Positions 34,958 to 43,395 of a stretch of 64,000 nucleotides of DNA are shown here, one piece after another. The translations under genes were made by a program, and so were the position numbers. The stretch comes from G965233625 sp965233625 (GTDB taxonomy: Bacteria; Planctomycetota; Planctomycetia; Pirellulales; Pirellulaceae). The stretch covers positions 3,720,001 to 3,784,000 of the forward strand of contig OZ247499.1 in assembly GCA_965233625.1 (NCBI GenBank), in the 5' to 3' direction. Each line of letters starts with the position of its first letter. Within the stretch, counting starts at the first letter, position 1. The notes under the pieces are model-generated. The model made no database searches and was not told where the DNA came from. It worked only from the letters and a program-made list of their open reading frames with translations.

Positions 34958-35929
34958 ATGAAGTTCAACACATATATAGCAGGCCCCATGAAATCCTGGC
35001 ACTTGATCGTTTGTTGCTGCTTGCTGGCTTTGATGCCCGTTACCGCATTGGCCCAGGGCGATAAAAAAGAAGACGAAGACAAAATACCGGCCCCTGAAGA
35101 TATCACGATGACCACCAAAGATGGCGTCGTGCTGGCAGGCACCTACTTCGGCAGCAAGCTGAAGAAGAAAGCCATCCCTGTCATCATGCTGCACGGCTGG
35201 GAAGGCAACCGCACGGAATACGATGCGCTGGCTTTAGACCTGCAGGCCAAAGGTTTCGCCGTTCTAACGTTCGACTTCCGCGGACACGGCGGCAGCACCA
35301 AACTTGCCAACGGCGCCAAAGTAGGCTCCCTCAGCCGGATGACGCCACGCGCTAAGGGGCTGCTGACCGAAGACGTACAGACCGCCAAGCGGTTCCTGCG
35401 TGAGAAGAACAACGCGGGTGAGTTGAACCTCAGCGCGTTGTGTCTGATCGGTTCCGAATTCGGCGCCACGATTGCCGTGAACTGGACCGTGGTCGACTAC
35501 AGCTGGCCTGACTATCCAGGCATCATCCAAGGCAAAAGCGTGAAGGGGCTGATTCTGATCTCGCCGCAGAAGACGTCAGAATCTGTGCCGATCACGCTGG
35601 CGCTGCGGAACCCGGTCATCCGCGCGATGCCAACGCTGATCGTAGTCGGCGGCGATTCGCCCCGCGACTTCCGCGAAGCAAAGAACATTCACGACGAACT
35701 CGAGAAGTTCCACCCCGACTACGTCAAAGAAAAAACACCGCTCACCGAACGGCGTCTATTCTTCTACGCCCCTAAGACACGGCTGCAAGGCGCCAAGATG
35801 CTGGACCCGCGGGTACGGTTGAGCCTGGACAAGAAAATCGTGCTGCCGTTTCTGAATCTCCGCTTCCTCCGCCAGATGGATCAGCCCGGATTCAAATGGG
35901 CCCACCGCGGCTCGAAGGCGCCCGAGTAA
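34958..35929 (+). CDS. Exported alpha/beta-hydrolase-fold protein with Glu at the nucleophile site
   Basis: The 323-aa product has a signal peptide (start ATG at 34958; ATG at 34988 is an alternative that starts right at the hydrophobic part) ending LALAQG. It keeps the alpha/beta-hydrolase core: VIMLHGWEGNRTEYD and DFRGHGGS. The elbow is LIGSEFGA, where the expected GxSxG Ser is Glu. The protein is probably not a Ser hydrolase and may bind a ligand or use another mechanism. It is monocistronic, between the APH-like gene and dnaB. Confidence 0.75.
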   Translation: MKFNTYIAGPMKSWHLIVCCCLLALMPVTALAQGDKKEDEDKIPAPEDITMTTKDGVVLAGTYFGSKLKKKAIPVIMLHGWEGNRTEYDALALDLQAKGFAVLTFDFRGHGGSTKLANGAKVGSLSRMTPRAKGLLTEDVQTAKRFLREKNNAGELNLSALCLIGSEFGATIAVNWTVVDYSWPDYPGIIQGKSVKGLILISPQKTSESVPITLALRNPVIRAMPTLIVVGGDSPRDFREAKNIHDELEKFHPDYVKEKTPLTERRLFFYAPKTRLQGAKMLDPRVRLSLDKKIVLPFLNLRFLRQMDQPGFKWAHRGSKAPE

Positions 35930-36233
35930 CATTCACGGCGCCAAGACCAAAATCTGGCCATCTGTTTGGGGCAGACGAACGCGCTATACGGCGTCGCTTA
36001 TCTATCGAGCGGCGCCCGGACATTCAATTGCGCTGCTGTAGCGGGCTGAAATCTTCTGCATGCGCGGCTGGCCTCACATGCGTTCTTTGTGGAAAGCCAA
36101 AGTAGCTGCCAAATGGGGTGGTAAAAGTGGTAAAAACTAGGGAGGGGTTGCCTACCTTGCGATCGGTTTCAAAATGAAGACGAAAGCAACCGGCGGCAAT
36201 TGATATGACGGATGTAGATGGTCAGGTTCAAGC
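35930..36233. other. 304-bp intergenic region before dnaB
   Basis: No ORF with a supported start, no hairpin and no repeat were found. The dnaB promoter should be here, but no strong -35/-10 pair was seen. Confidence 0.4.
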
Positions 36234-37676
36234 ATGGAAAAGCAATTCACGAAACCCGGACGCACGCTCGAAAAACCGATTACGCCGGAGCTGTTTGGCC
36301 GGCGTCCGCCGTTTAACTTAGACGCGGAACATGGCGTGCTGGGCAGCATTCTGCTGAACCCCGACGCCTGTGACGAAGCGGCCATGATCCTGCGGCCGGC
36401 CGACTTTTATGATGATGCAAACTCGAAGCTCTACGAGCACCTGTTAGAACTGCACGACTCGGGCTCGAAGATCGATATCACGCTGCTGGTCGAGCGTCTG
36501 AAGTCTGCGGGCGACTTTGAAGATATGGGCGGCGCCTCGTACCTGGCGACCGTCACGCACTCGGTGGCTAATGCGGCGCACGTTGTTTATTACGCGCAGA
36601 TTGTCCGCGACAAGTCGACCTACCGCTCGCTGATCGAAGCCAGCACGGAGATTCTCCGCGGCGCCTATGAAGAAGAAGGTTCGGCCAAAGAAGCGTTGAG
36701 TTCGGCCGAGCAGAAAGTGTTTTCGATCCTCGACGACCGTGGCTCGAACACGGTCACGGCGATCAAAGATATTCTGCACGCCTCGATGGAACGGATGGAC
36801 GCCCGCATGAAGGGCGAACACAACACCGGCGGGGTCGAAACCGGATTCGCCGATCTCGATGCACTGACCGGCGGCATGCACGGCACGGAACTGATCGTGC
36901 TGGCCGCGCGTCCTTCGATGGGTAAGACCGCGTTTGCGATGAACATTGCCGAGAACGCGGTGCTGCTCTCAAGGGCGCCAACGCTGTTTATCAGTCTGGA
37001 AATGGGCGGCATCGAACTGGCTGACCGTATGCTGTGCAGCGTGGCGCGGGTGAACAGTAACCGCCTGCGGAATGGCACCATTTCTAACGACGACCGCAAA
37101 CGCCTGGTGGAACAAGCGTCGATCATCAGCAAATCGCCGCTGTTTGTGGATGACTCGCCGACCCGCACCGTGACAGAAATCGCCGCCGCCGCCCGCCGCA
37201 TCCGCCGCCGGGAAGGGCATCTGGGGCTGATTATCATCGACTACTTGCAGCTGATTGAGCCGGACAACTCCCGCGATCCGCGTCAGGAACAGGTGGCTAA
37301 GATCACACGCCGCCTGAAAGGTCTGGCCCGCGAGATGAACGTGCCGGTGCTGGTTCTGGCGCAGCTCAACCGGCAGACCGAAGCGGGCAACAGCAACATC
37401 CCCAAGCTCAGCCATCTACGCGAATCCGGCGCCATCGAGCAGGACGCCGACGTGGTGATGTTCGTCCATCGCGAAGAATACTACCACCGCGCCGAAGAAC
37501 GTGAGCAGTACGAAGGGCAGGCGCAGATTATTATCGCCAAGCAGCGTAACGGCCCGGTGGGCGACGTCGAACTGGTGTGGCGGAAGGATTTCACGCGGTT
37601 CGAAGACAAGGCGCCGGAGCGGTTTGAAGACTTTGACGACTTCAACGCCGGCGGCGGTGGCGATGAAGACTTCTAA
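36234..37676 (+). CDS. dnaB: Replicative DNA helicase DnaB
   Basis: DnaB is the hexameric 5'-3' helicase at the replication fork. The 480-aa protein has the N-terminal primase-interaction domain (FNLDAEHGVLGSILLNPDA, about residues 27-125) and the RecA-like domain with Walker A ARPSMGKTAFA (Lys231). DnaB-type motifs follow: FISLEMGG, LIIIDYLQLI, LAQLNRQTE, LRESGAIEQDADVVMFVHRE and the end segment IIIAKQRNGPVG. The C-terminus is acidic and Gly-rich. Confidence 0.97.
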   Translation: MEKQFTKPGRTLEKPITPELFGRRPPFNLDAEHGVLGSILLNPDACDEAAMILRPADFYDDANSKLYEHLLELHDSGSKIDITLLVERLKSAGDFEDMGGASYLATVTHSVANAAHVVYYAQIVRDKSTYRSLIEASTEILRGAYEEEGSAKEALSSAEQKVFSILDDRGSNTVTAIKDILHASMERMDARMKGEHNTGGVETGFADLDALTGGMHGTELIVLAARPSMGKTAFAMNIAENAVLLSRAPTLFISLEMGGIELADRMLCSVARVNSNRLRNGTISNDDRKRLVEQASIISKSPLFVDDSPTRTVTEIAAAARRIRRREGHLGLIIIDYLQLIEPDNSRDPRQEQVAKITRRLKGLAREMNVPVLVLAQLNRQTEAGNSNIPKLSHLRESGAIEQDADVVMFVHREEYYHRAEEREQYEGQAQIIIAKQRNGPVGDVELVWRKDFTRFEDKAPERFEDFDDFNAGGGGDEDF

Positions 37677-37768
37677 ACCGGCCAAAGCGCGCTAAGATAC
37701 CGGGCGGAGAAGGCATCCCCTCACACCCCAGCTCTCACCCCAAAGGGTCGAGGGAGCTAAGAACAACC

Positions 37769-38482
37769 GTGACCGACTCTTCTTTGAATGAACTGGTGGT
37801 TTACGACGGCTGCGAGCCTTGCCCGTATCTGCCCGGTCGCATTGCGCGCATGCCGCTGCGGATGCCAACGACGCCGCTGACGCTGGCGGACTTTGATCAG
37901 CGGCTAGAAGCTGGCGACCGTCGCACAGGGGTTTATCTGTATCACACCAGTTGCCCGGAGTGCCAGGAGTGTCAGGCCATCCGGCTGCCGGTGGCGGAAT
38001 TCGAGTTAAACGCCACAATGCGTCGTGTGAAACGCCGCGGCGATCGCATGTTGCGGATGGTGCAGTCGGCGCCGGTGGTCGACCGTCGCCGCGTCAATCT
38101 ATTCAACCTGCACCGCAGCACCCGCGGGCTGGAGCACGACGGGCAGCCGGTCAGCCTTTCTGGTTACGAGACGTTTCTGGCAGACAGCTGCTGCAAGACG
38201 TTTGAACTGTCTTACTGGTTAGAAGACGAACTTGTCGCCGTCGCCATCTGCGACGCGGGCCTGTCAGCGCTCTCTGCCGTGTACTGCTACTTCGATCCAC
38301 AACACGGCCGCTTCAGCCCCGGCGTGTACTCCATCCTGAAGCAGATCGAATACTGCCTCAACCACGACATGCAGCACCTCTACCTGGGCCTCTATATCAG
38401 CGGCTCGCCCCACATGACCTACAAAGCCCGCTACACCCCGCACGAACGTTTAATCGACGGCGTATGGACGCGGTTTGAGTAG
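37769..38482 (+). CDS. bpt: Aminoacyl-tRNA--protein transferase Bpt
   Basis: Bpt attaches Leu to N-terminal Asp or Glu of proteins, an early step of the bacterial N-degron pathway. The 237-aa product begins with GTG and shows the N-terminal CEPCPYLPGRIARMP, then YHTSCPECQECQAIRLPVAEF, and the C-terminal domain with LSALSAVYCYFDPQHGRFSPG, KQIEYCL and GSPHMTYKARYTPHE. Its last 10 codons and the following bases are repeated 1.08 kb downstream (39535-39566), as at an insertion site. Confidence 0.93.
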   Translation: MTDSSLNELVVYDGCEPCPYLPGRIARMPLRMPTTPLTLADFDQRLEAGDRRTGVYLYHTSCPECQECQAIRLPVAEFELNATMRRVKRRGDRMLRMVQSAPVVDRRRVNLFNLHRSTRGLEHDGQPVSLSGYETFLADSCCKTFELSYWLEDELVAVAICDAGLSALSAVYCYFDPQHGRFSPGVYSILKQIEYCLNHDMQHLYLGLYISGSPHMTYKARYTPHERLIDGVWTRFE

Positions 38483-38484
38483 CG
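38453..38484 (+). repeat. Direct repeat copy 1 at the bpt 3' end
   Basis: A 32-bp perfect direct repeat, from ATCGACGGCGTATGGACGCG to AGTAGCG, covers the end of bpt and its stop codon. Copy 2 is at 39535-39566. The match extends to 34 of 35 bases upstream with one mismatch. The repeat brackets two genes and looks like a target duplication or recombination scar. Confidence 0.85.
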
Positions 38485-38488
38485 ACAG

Positions 38489-39022
38489 ATGGCGGTTATG
38501 AAGCCACTTGAGATACCGCGCAGTTGGACGACTCCGCTCTGGCCGCCAAATCACTACTACACGATTCCCGTTTTCGGCCCGCTCGTTGGTCCCTTCATCG
38601 AATTATTCAGGCCTGGCAGATACACCCGCTCGTACAGAGAGCTCGAACAGATTATTGACAATCAGTTGCTCTCGCGAGAAGCGGGCATCGAATGGCCGAC
38701 CAGACCGCTCCAGAAATCAATCGTCAATGATCTGGTCGATGCAATCACCGAAGCAAAAGCCATCGAGGTTGAATCACTCGTGTTGCATCCAAGTGACCCG
38801 CTTGCCCTTCTTTTCTTTGGTGGAGAGGGACTGATACCCGTAATCTTCGCTCAGAAGCTATCAACTTCGTTCCAGGTGGACATCCGGGCAAACGACTTAA
38901 CCGAATTGGTTCATGCGAAGAACGGAGGCTGGCTGGAGAATTCTGTCACTCTAAGGACAGCCATCGAATCAACGGGGGCTTTGGTTGAAGCGCATCTCAA
39001 CAACGCAAAGCGACGCAGCTAA
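38489..39022 (+). CDS. Unknown 177-aa protein in the bpt-flanked segment
   Basis: The ORF starts 6 bp after the bpt stop (ATG at 38489; a second ATG at 38498). The product has no recognisable domain, no signal peptide and one hydrophobic stretch (LALLFFGGEGLIPVIFA) within an alpha/beta-looking region. The N-terminal part is Pro/Trp/Tyr-rich (PRSWTTPLWPPNHYYTIP). It lies inside the segment bordered by the duplicated bpt end, so it is probably acquired DNA. Confidence 0.55.
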   Translation: MAVMKPLEIPRSWTTPLWPPNHYYTIPVFGPLVGPFIELFRPGRYTRSYRELEQIIDNQLLSREAGIEWPTRPLQKSIVNDLVDAITEAKAIEVESLVLHPSDPLALLFFGGEGLIPVIFAQKLSTSFQVDIRANDLTELVHAKNGGWLENSVTLRTAIESTGALVEAHLNNAKRRS

Positions 39023-39165
39023 AAACTTACGTGCCAGTTTTCGAGGGACGTCCTGAGAACGTGCAGCTTAATAGGAGCGTTACAATGAGTCCGGCGAACA
39101 TCATCGACGTGATTTCGCCGTCGACGGGACATCCTTCAATTAACGAGTCCAACCCTACACAGTCC

Positions 39166-39507
39166 CTAACGATCGAACATTGGGTATTTATTCCAATAGT
39201 GTTCACGCATATAGGCTAACGCTTCGGACGGTGTGTTACGTAAGTTATTTTCCACTTCCCAAGTAATCCGGCCACCAGGCCCTCGATTCAATCCAATCAC
39301 ATATTGGATACGTGTTGCCATTCCCCATGGCAAATCGTGGTAAAGGAGACCTCTAATATCGGACAACTTATATCGGCGGATATACTCGTCGATCATTTGT
39401 TCCGCCGTAATAGCTGAATGCCCGAAGTACTTTGTAAGGAAATGTTCAACGATTTCGAATAGACAGACCGTCTCTTCCGAAAATTCAGCGATTTCTCTCC
39501 ATGTCAT
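39166..39507 (-). CDS. Unknown 113-aa protein in the bpt-flanked segment
   Basis: The ATG at 39507 follows AGGGG at about 8 bases and is preferred over the ORF's 5' extension, which crosses the second copy of the bpt repeat. The protein begins MTWREIAEFSEETVCLFEIVEHFLTKYFG and has a mixed acidic/aromatic make-up like small immunity proteins, but no family is certain. Its base composition is lower in GC than the flanking genes. Confidence 0.5.
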   Translation of the reverse strand: MTWREIAEFSEETVCLFEIVEHFLTKYFGHSAITAEQMIDEYIRRYKLSDIRGLLYHDLPWGMATRIQYVIGLNRGPGGRITWEVENNLRNTPSEALAYMREHYWNKYPMFDR

Positions 39508-39534
39508 TTGACAAGCCCCTTGTTGAATAGCTTG

Positions 39535-39566
39535 ATCGACGGCGTATGGACGCGGTTTGAGTAGCG
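39535..39566 (+). repeat. Direct repeat copy 2 of the bpt 3' end
   Basis: This is identical over 32 bp to 38453-38484, 1082 bp away. Here it is not part of an intact bpt; the sequence before it is unrelated. It marks the right border of the inserted 1.05-kb segment. Confidence 0.85.
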
Positions 39567-39615
39567 GATTCGCCTTGCCGCCAATTGGAGATTTAAAGGG
39601 CGACGGAGCCAAGTA

Positions 39616-39936
39616 CTAAATCTCTTCTACTTCTAGAGCGAACCCATGGGCTCGCAATGCGTTTAAGAAGTCATTCAACGCAGGACACATCGAAGAGGCA
39701 TGAGAAATAAAATATATCGTGCCATCCTCTTCTAAACAGAAGTCTGCAAAGGTAGGCCATGACGGATTCTCCGGCTTCGCACCGCGCTGTACGCCTACAC
39801 CATCCTTCCCCAAATAAATCGCGGGTATCCTGACCCAGTTTCGGCGCCTGAAAATTCTGCGTTTGAAAAACTCGTCGCAGATTCCGTCAAGCGAGGTGAC
39901 GGCGGGTGCTGTCCTGATCCTGTATTCGAATCCCAC
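39616..39936 (-). CDS. Unknown 106-aa protein, immunity-like in character
   Basis: A GTG start at 39936 with GAGG upstream gives 106 aa. The first half is Arg-rich (FFKRRIFRRRNWVRIP), the second acidic with FADFCLEEDGTIYFISHA and a C-terminal helix LNDFLNALRAHGFALEVEEI. This recalls immunity-type small proteins, but that is inference. It stands just outside the bpt-flanked segment on the same strand as the 113-aa gene. Confidence 0.5.
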   Translation of the reverse strand: MGFEYRIRTAPAVTSLDGICDEFFKRRIFRRRNWVRIPAIYLGKDGVGVQRGAKPENPSWPTFADFCLEEDGTIYFISHASSMCPALNDFLNALRAHGFALEVEEI

Positions 39937-40032
39937 TGTTTACCGCCCTCGCTGAAACATGCCATTAACCGTATATCCTACATACGGAAGCTCTATTCAA
40001 CAGGGCGTTGTGAGATGTAATGCGGCGCTACT

Positions 40033-40308
40033 TTACGCGGGATCAGGCAGCACGAAGCCCGGCGCGAAAAATCGCACGACTCCGCTTGGCTTGGGTGTTA
40101 CCTCAAGCGTTATGAGCGACGTGATTCTCACCCGTAGCTTAACCCCCGTTTTGCGAAGTATGCGAAGCAGGGTTGTGACAACTGGCGATTTCAAACCGCG
40201 CAGTTGCCACAACGAACCAAGGCTGGCGAACGTGATGAGGACGTCACGTTCGTGTGCATCGACCGTGACCGGCTGGCCGTCGAGGGTTCCGTCCAGCTTG
40301 CCGGTCAT
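40033..40308 (-). CDS. Small unknown protein, second of a pair
   Basis: The ATG at 40308 lies two bases after the stop of the upstream gene, so it is likely coupled. The 91-aa product begins MTGKLDGTLDGQPVTVDAHE and has hydrophobic and basic strands (LLRILRKTGVKLRVRITSL). No family was recognised. Confidence 0.5.
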   Translation of the reverse strand: MTGKLDGTLDGQPVTVDAHERDVLITFASLGSLWQLRGLKSPVVTTLLRILRKTGVKLRVRITSLITLEVTPKPSGVVRFFAPGFVLPDPA

Positions 40309-40310
40309 CG

Positions 40311-40523
40311 TTAGTTTGGGGACGAGCCCTGCTCGCTGGTGCGGATCTTCAAGGTGCCCTGCAGCTTCCACTCGGCGTGGCTGGCGTCGGCGCCGGTTCC
40401 GCTGGGGATGTGTACGTGCATGTCGTCAAATTCGTAGGTGATTTCCGCGTTGCGGCCGGTCAGTTGCTCGTAAAGACCCGCAGCAAGACTTGGCCAGGTT
40501 GTGGTGTGTTGTGCGTCAGACAT
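40311..40523 (-). CDS. Small unknown protein, first of a pair
   Basis: The 70-aa ORF has a strong GGGAG 6 bases before its ATG. The product starts MSDAQHTTTWPSLAAGLYEQLTG and contains EFDDMHVHIPSGTG; it has no known domain. It is followed by the 91-aa ORF with only two bases between. Confidence 0.5.
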   Translation of the reverse strand: MSDAQHTTTWPSLAAGLYEQLTGRNAEITYEFDDMHVHIPSGTGADASHAEWKLQGTLKIRTSEQGSSPN

Positions 40524-40809
40524 AGTTCGCTCCCGTAGCAGTTGTTAGTTCGGTTAGTTTGGTTTCCGTTACACGATCACCATAGCGCGAAGACGCTTTG
40601 TGAGAAGTCCTGAGAAACGCTGGCAGGTGCATTAATCGTGCGGCCTGCTTACTTGCCAGCGACGGCAGCAGCGTGCGGGCTGATAAATTCTGGACAGTCC
40701 CGGCCACAAAACTTGCAGCGCGCGGGCGGGTATGCGATGCTTCCACACTCCGCTTGAACCGCCTGCCGCGGCGTATTTACCGTTCATTTCCTTCTCAGAG
40801 CTGCTCCCC

Positions 40810-42891
40810 ATGAAACATGCTGGCCGTCCCACCACCTGGCTGGTTCTCCTTCTACTCCTTACCGGCGCCTATCTGCTGCACGCGCAGGATGCTGCGGCCC
40901 CTGACGGTGGCGTGCCTGCGGATGGCGACCCACCTGCCGCGGTCGAAGCCGCAGATGCTGGTGCAGATGCCGGCGAGCCCGCTGAAGCCAAACCCGCAGC
41001 CGGCGAAGACCCGGCCAGTGGCGAACCTGCAGCGATTGCGAAGAAGGCGGATGCGGCGGCAGCGGCCAAAGACAAAACGCCTATTCTGCTGCCAATGATC
41101 GCGCTGGGGCTGGGCGTCGCGATTGTGCTTGGGCTGATTATGGGCTTTAAGGTTAATGCGTTTATTGCGTTGATCACGGCGGCGATTGTCGTCAGCCTGT
41201 TTTCGTGCGTGATCGAAGGCGATAGCGCCAACTGGAGCGGCGCTATCAGCCGGGTCGCTAAAGCGTTCGGCAGCTCTGCGGGCGGGATCGGCATTGTGAT
41301 TGCGGCGGCCGCCGTCATCGGCAAGTGTATGCTCGACTCCGGATCGGCGGACCGGATTGTCCGCGCGTTCTTACGGCTGTTCGGCGAACGGCAGGCGCCA
41401 CTGGCGTTGATGGGTAGCGGCTTTGTGCTGGCCGTCCCGGTGTTCTTTGACACGGTGTTCTATCTGCTTGTTCCACTGGCCCGTTCGCTGCACCGCAAGA
41501 CGGGCAAGAACTACCTGATGTACATCCTGGCGATGGGCGCCGGCGGCGCGATTACGCATACGCTGGTGCCGCCGACACCTGGCCCGCTGCTGATGGCGGC
41601 CAACCTTAGCGTTGACATCGGCATGATGATTATGATGGGCACGGTTGTGGCGTTCTGCACGGCGATTGCCGGTCTGATCTTCGCCTATCTGGCCGACAAA
41701 ATTATGCCCACGCCCATGCGGCAGGTCGGCAACGAACCAGAGCCGGAGCCGCTGGATGATTCGCAACTGCCATCGCTCTTTCTCTCACTGCTGCCCGTCG
41801 TGCTGCCCGTGCTGATGATTTCCACCGGCACCGTGTTCACGACCATCGCAGATTCAGAACGCGCCGCCCTGCTGAAGGTGGATGATATCGAAGACTGGTC
41901 CGCCTTCCGCGCCGCACTTCGTGAAGACTTAAACAAAGAAACTCCAACTCCCGCCAGCCGGTTCCTGGGCAGCGACCGTACGCCTGTCGTGGAAGAAGGC
42001 AGCGAAGCGAAGAGCCTTCGCGAGCTGATCGCGCAGGAAGAACCTTTGACGGCGGAAGAAAAACAGACGGTGGTGGACGGCTTCAACACCATCTTCCGCG
42101 ACAAGAAGATCTACGATGAGAAAGCGTTCCTGGGCGTGCTGATTAACGGCACGGCCAAAAGCAAACTGGGCGGCAACCTGGTGCGGATGAAGCCCGTGGA
42201 TGTCGAGCGGATGAACCGCGCCCTGCTAGAGTCAGCCTATCCTAAACTGGTCAAAACTCACGACTGGAACCGGCCGTGGCGTCAGGCGGCTAACTGGGCC
42301 AACCTGACCGGCGACCCCAACCTGGCACTGATGCTCTCGACGATTATCGCCATGCTGGTGCTGGTCAAACAACGCGGCCTGACCGCCACCGAAACGGCCA
42401 AAGCGGTCGAAACATCTTTGATGAGCGGCGGCGTGATTATTCTGATTACTGCCGGCGGCGGCGCCTTCGGCGCGATGCTGACGGCGGCGCAGATCGGCCC
42501 GGCGATTGAGGCGATGTTCAAAGGCAGCGGCGATGCCGCCATGAGCGGTGTGATGCTGCTGACGCTTGGCTTCGCAATTTCCACCGTCCTGAAAATCGCC
42601 CAGGGCAGTAGCACGGTGGCGATGATCATTGGTTCGGCCATGATGGCCGCCATCGTCTCTGGTCAGGCTACCATGCCGTTCCACCCGGTCTATCTGGCCA
42701 CGGCGATTGGCGCCGGTTCGCTGGTGGGCAGCTGGATGAACGACAGCGGATTCTGGATCTTTGCAAAGATGAGCGGTCTGACGGAAATCGAAGCGTTAAA
42801 GACGTGGACACTTATGTTATCAGTGCTAGGCTTTGTTAGCTTTGGCGTTTCTGTGCTGCTATCCATCGTACTTCCGTTAGCACCCGGATAA
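40810..42891 (+). CDS. GntP-family permease with exported linker and large soluble insert
   Basis: The 693-aa protein begins with a signal-like hydrophobic segment and an Ala/Asp/Glu/Pro-rich linker (about residues 25-90), then the GntP core, with AAVIGKCMLDSGSADRI, PVFFDTVFYLLVP and TLVPPTPGPLLMAANL. GntP permeases are H+-symporters for gluconate and related acids. Between about residues 345 and 500 is a hydrophilic insert of about 150 residues before the second half (LALMLSTIIAMLVL, SSTVAMIIGSA, SLVGSWMNDSGFWIFAKMSGLTE). It is a paralog of 61719-63425. Confidence 0.85.
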   Translation: MKHAGRPTTWLVLLLLLTGAYLLHAQDAAAPDGGVPADGDPPAAVEAADAGADAGEPAEAKPAAGEDPASGEPAAIAKKADAAAAAKDKTPILLPMIALGLGVAIVLGLIMGFKVNAFIALITAAIVVSLFSCVIEGDSANWSGAISRVAKAFGSSAGGIGIVIAAAAVIGKCMLDSGSADRIVRAFLRLFGERQAPLALMGSGFVLAVPVFFDTVFYLLVPLARSLHRKTGKNYLMYILAMGAGGAITHTLVPPTPGPLLMAANLSVDIGMMIMMGTVVAFCTAIAGLIFAYLADKIMPTPMRQVGNEPEPEPLDDSQLPSLFLSLLPVVLPVLMISTGTVFTTIADSERAALLKVDDIEDWSAFRAALREDLNKETPTPASRFLGSDRTPVVEEGSEAKSLRELIAQEEPLTAEEKQTVVDGFNTIFRDKKIYDEKAFLGVLINGTAKSKLGGNLVRMKPVDVERMNRALLESAYPKLVKTHDWNRPWRQAANWANLTGDPNLALMLSTIIAMLVLVKQRGLTATETAKAVETSLMSGGVIILITAGGGAFGAMLTAAQIGPAIEAMFKGSGDAAMSGVMLLTLGFAISTVLKIAQGSSTVAMIIGSAMMAAIVSGQATMPFHPVYLATAIGAGSLVGSWMNDSGFWIFAKMSGLTEIEALKTWTLMLSVLGFVSFGVSVLLSIVLPLAPG

Positions 42892-43003
42892 TCGCGCGGT
42901 GCATCGCGCATTAGCATGCTGTAAGCCAATGGGCGCCGGTGTCCGGAACCAGACGTTCTGTACAATGCGGCGGTCTTCCCCACCCGTTTAACAGGTCCGT
43001 TTC

Positions 43004-43351
43004 ATGCAACTGATTATCGACTCCGCAGACGGCGACATCGTCCGCGGGCGGCTGACTGGCCGCATTACGCAGAAAGAGATTTCCCCGACCTCCGATCCCT
43101 TTGCTGAAGAACTCGGCGACGATGCGTACAGCAAAAAAGTGCTGCTGGATATGCAGAACGCGGAGTATCTGGATTCAAGCGGAATCGGCTGGCTGCTGGC
43201 TTGCAACAACCGTTTCAAAACGGCCGGCGGCGGTCTGGCGATGCACGGTTTTATCCGGCAGGTGCTGGATATCATCCGCGTTTTGCAGATGCACAAGGTG
43301 CTGAACATCGGCGCCGACGAGGCGGAAGCGGTCGAAAAGCTGAATGCATAA
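43004..43351 (+). CDS. STAS-domain anti-sigma factor antagonist-like protein
   Basis: The 115-aa protein is a single STAS domain: KKVLLDMQNAEYLDSSGIGWLLACNNRFKTAGGGLAMHGF. The Ser in DSSGIG is the usual phosphorylation site in SpoIIAA-type antagonists. Such proteins switch partner proteins such as anti-sigma kinases. The partner is not adjacent. It lies 44 bp upstream of the GspE-like gene, which suggests cotranscription. Confidence 0.85.
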   Translation: MQLIIDSADGDIVRGRLTGRITQKEISPTSDPFAEELGDDAYSKKVLLDMQNAEYLDSSGIGWLLACNNRFKTAGGGLAMHGFIRQVLDIIRVLQMHKVLNIGADEAEAVEKLNA

Positions 43352-43395
43352 GACTTGCGCAAAGACGCGTAAAAACCGGGGAATCTGTTTGAACG

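Noticed and set aside
39031..39219. 62-aa plus-strand ORF between the two genes of the bpt-flanked segment
   Set aside because: No ribosome site, no motif, and it overlaps the end of the 113-aa gene.
40516..40746. 76-aa minus-strand ORF before the small pair
   Set aside because: No motif and no good start; the region is probably the promoter region of the pair.
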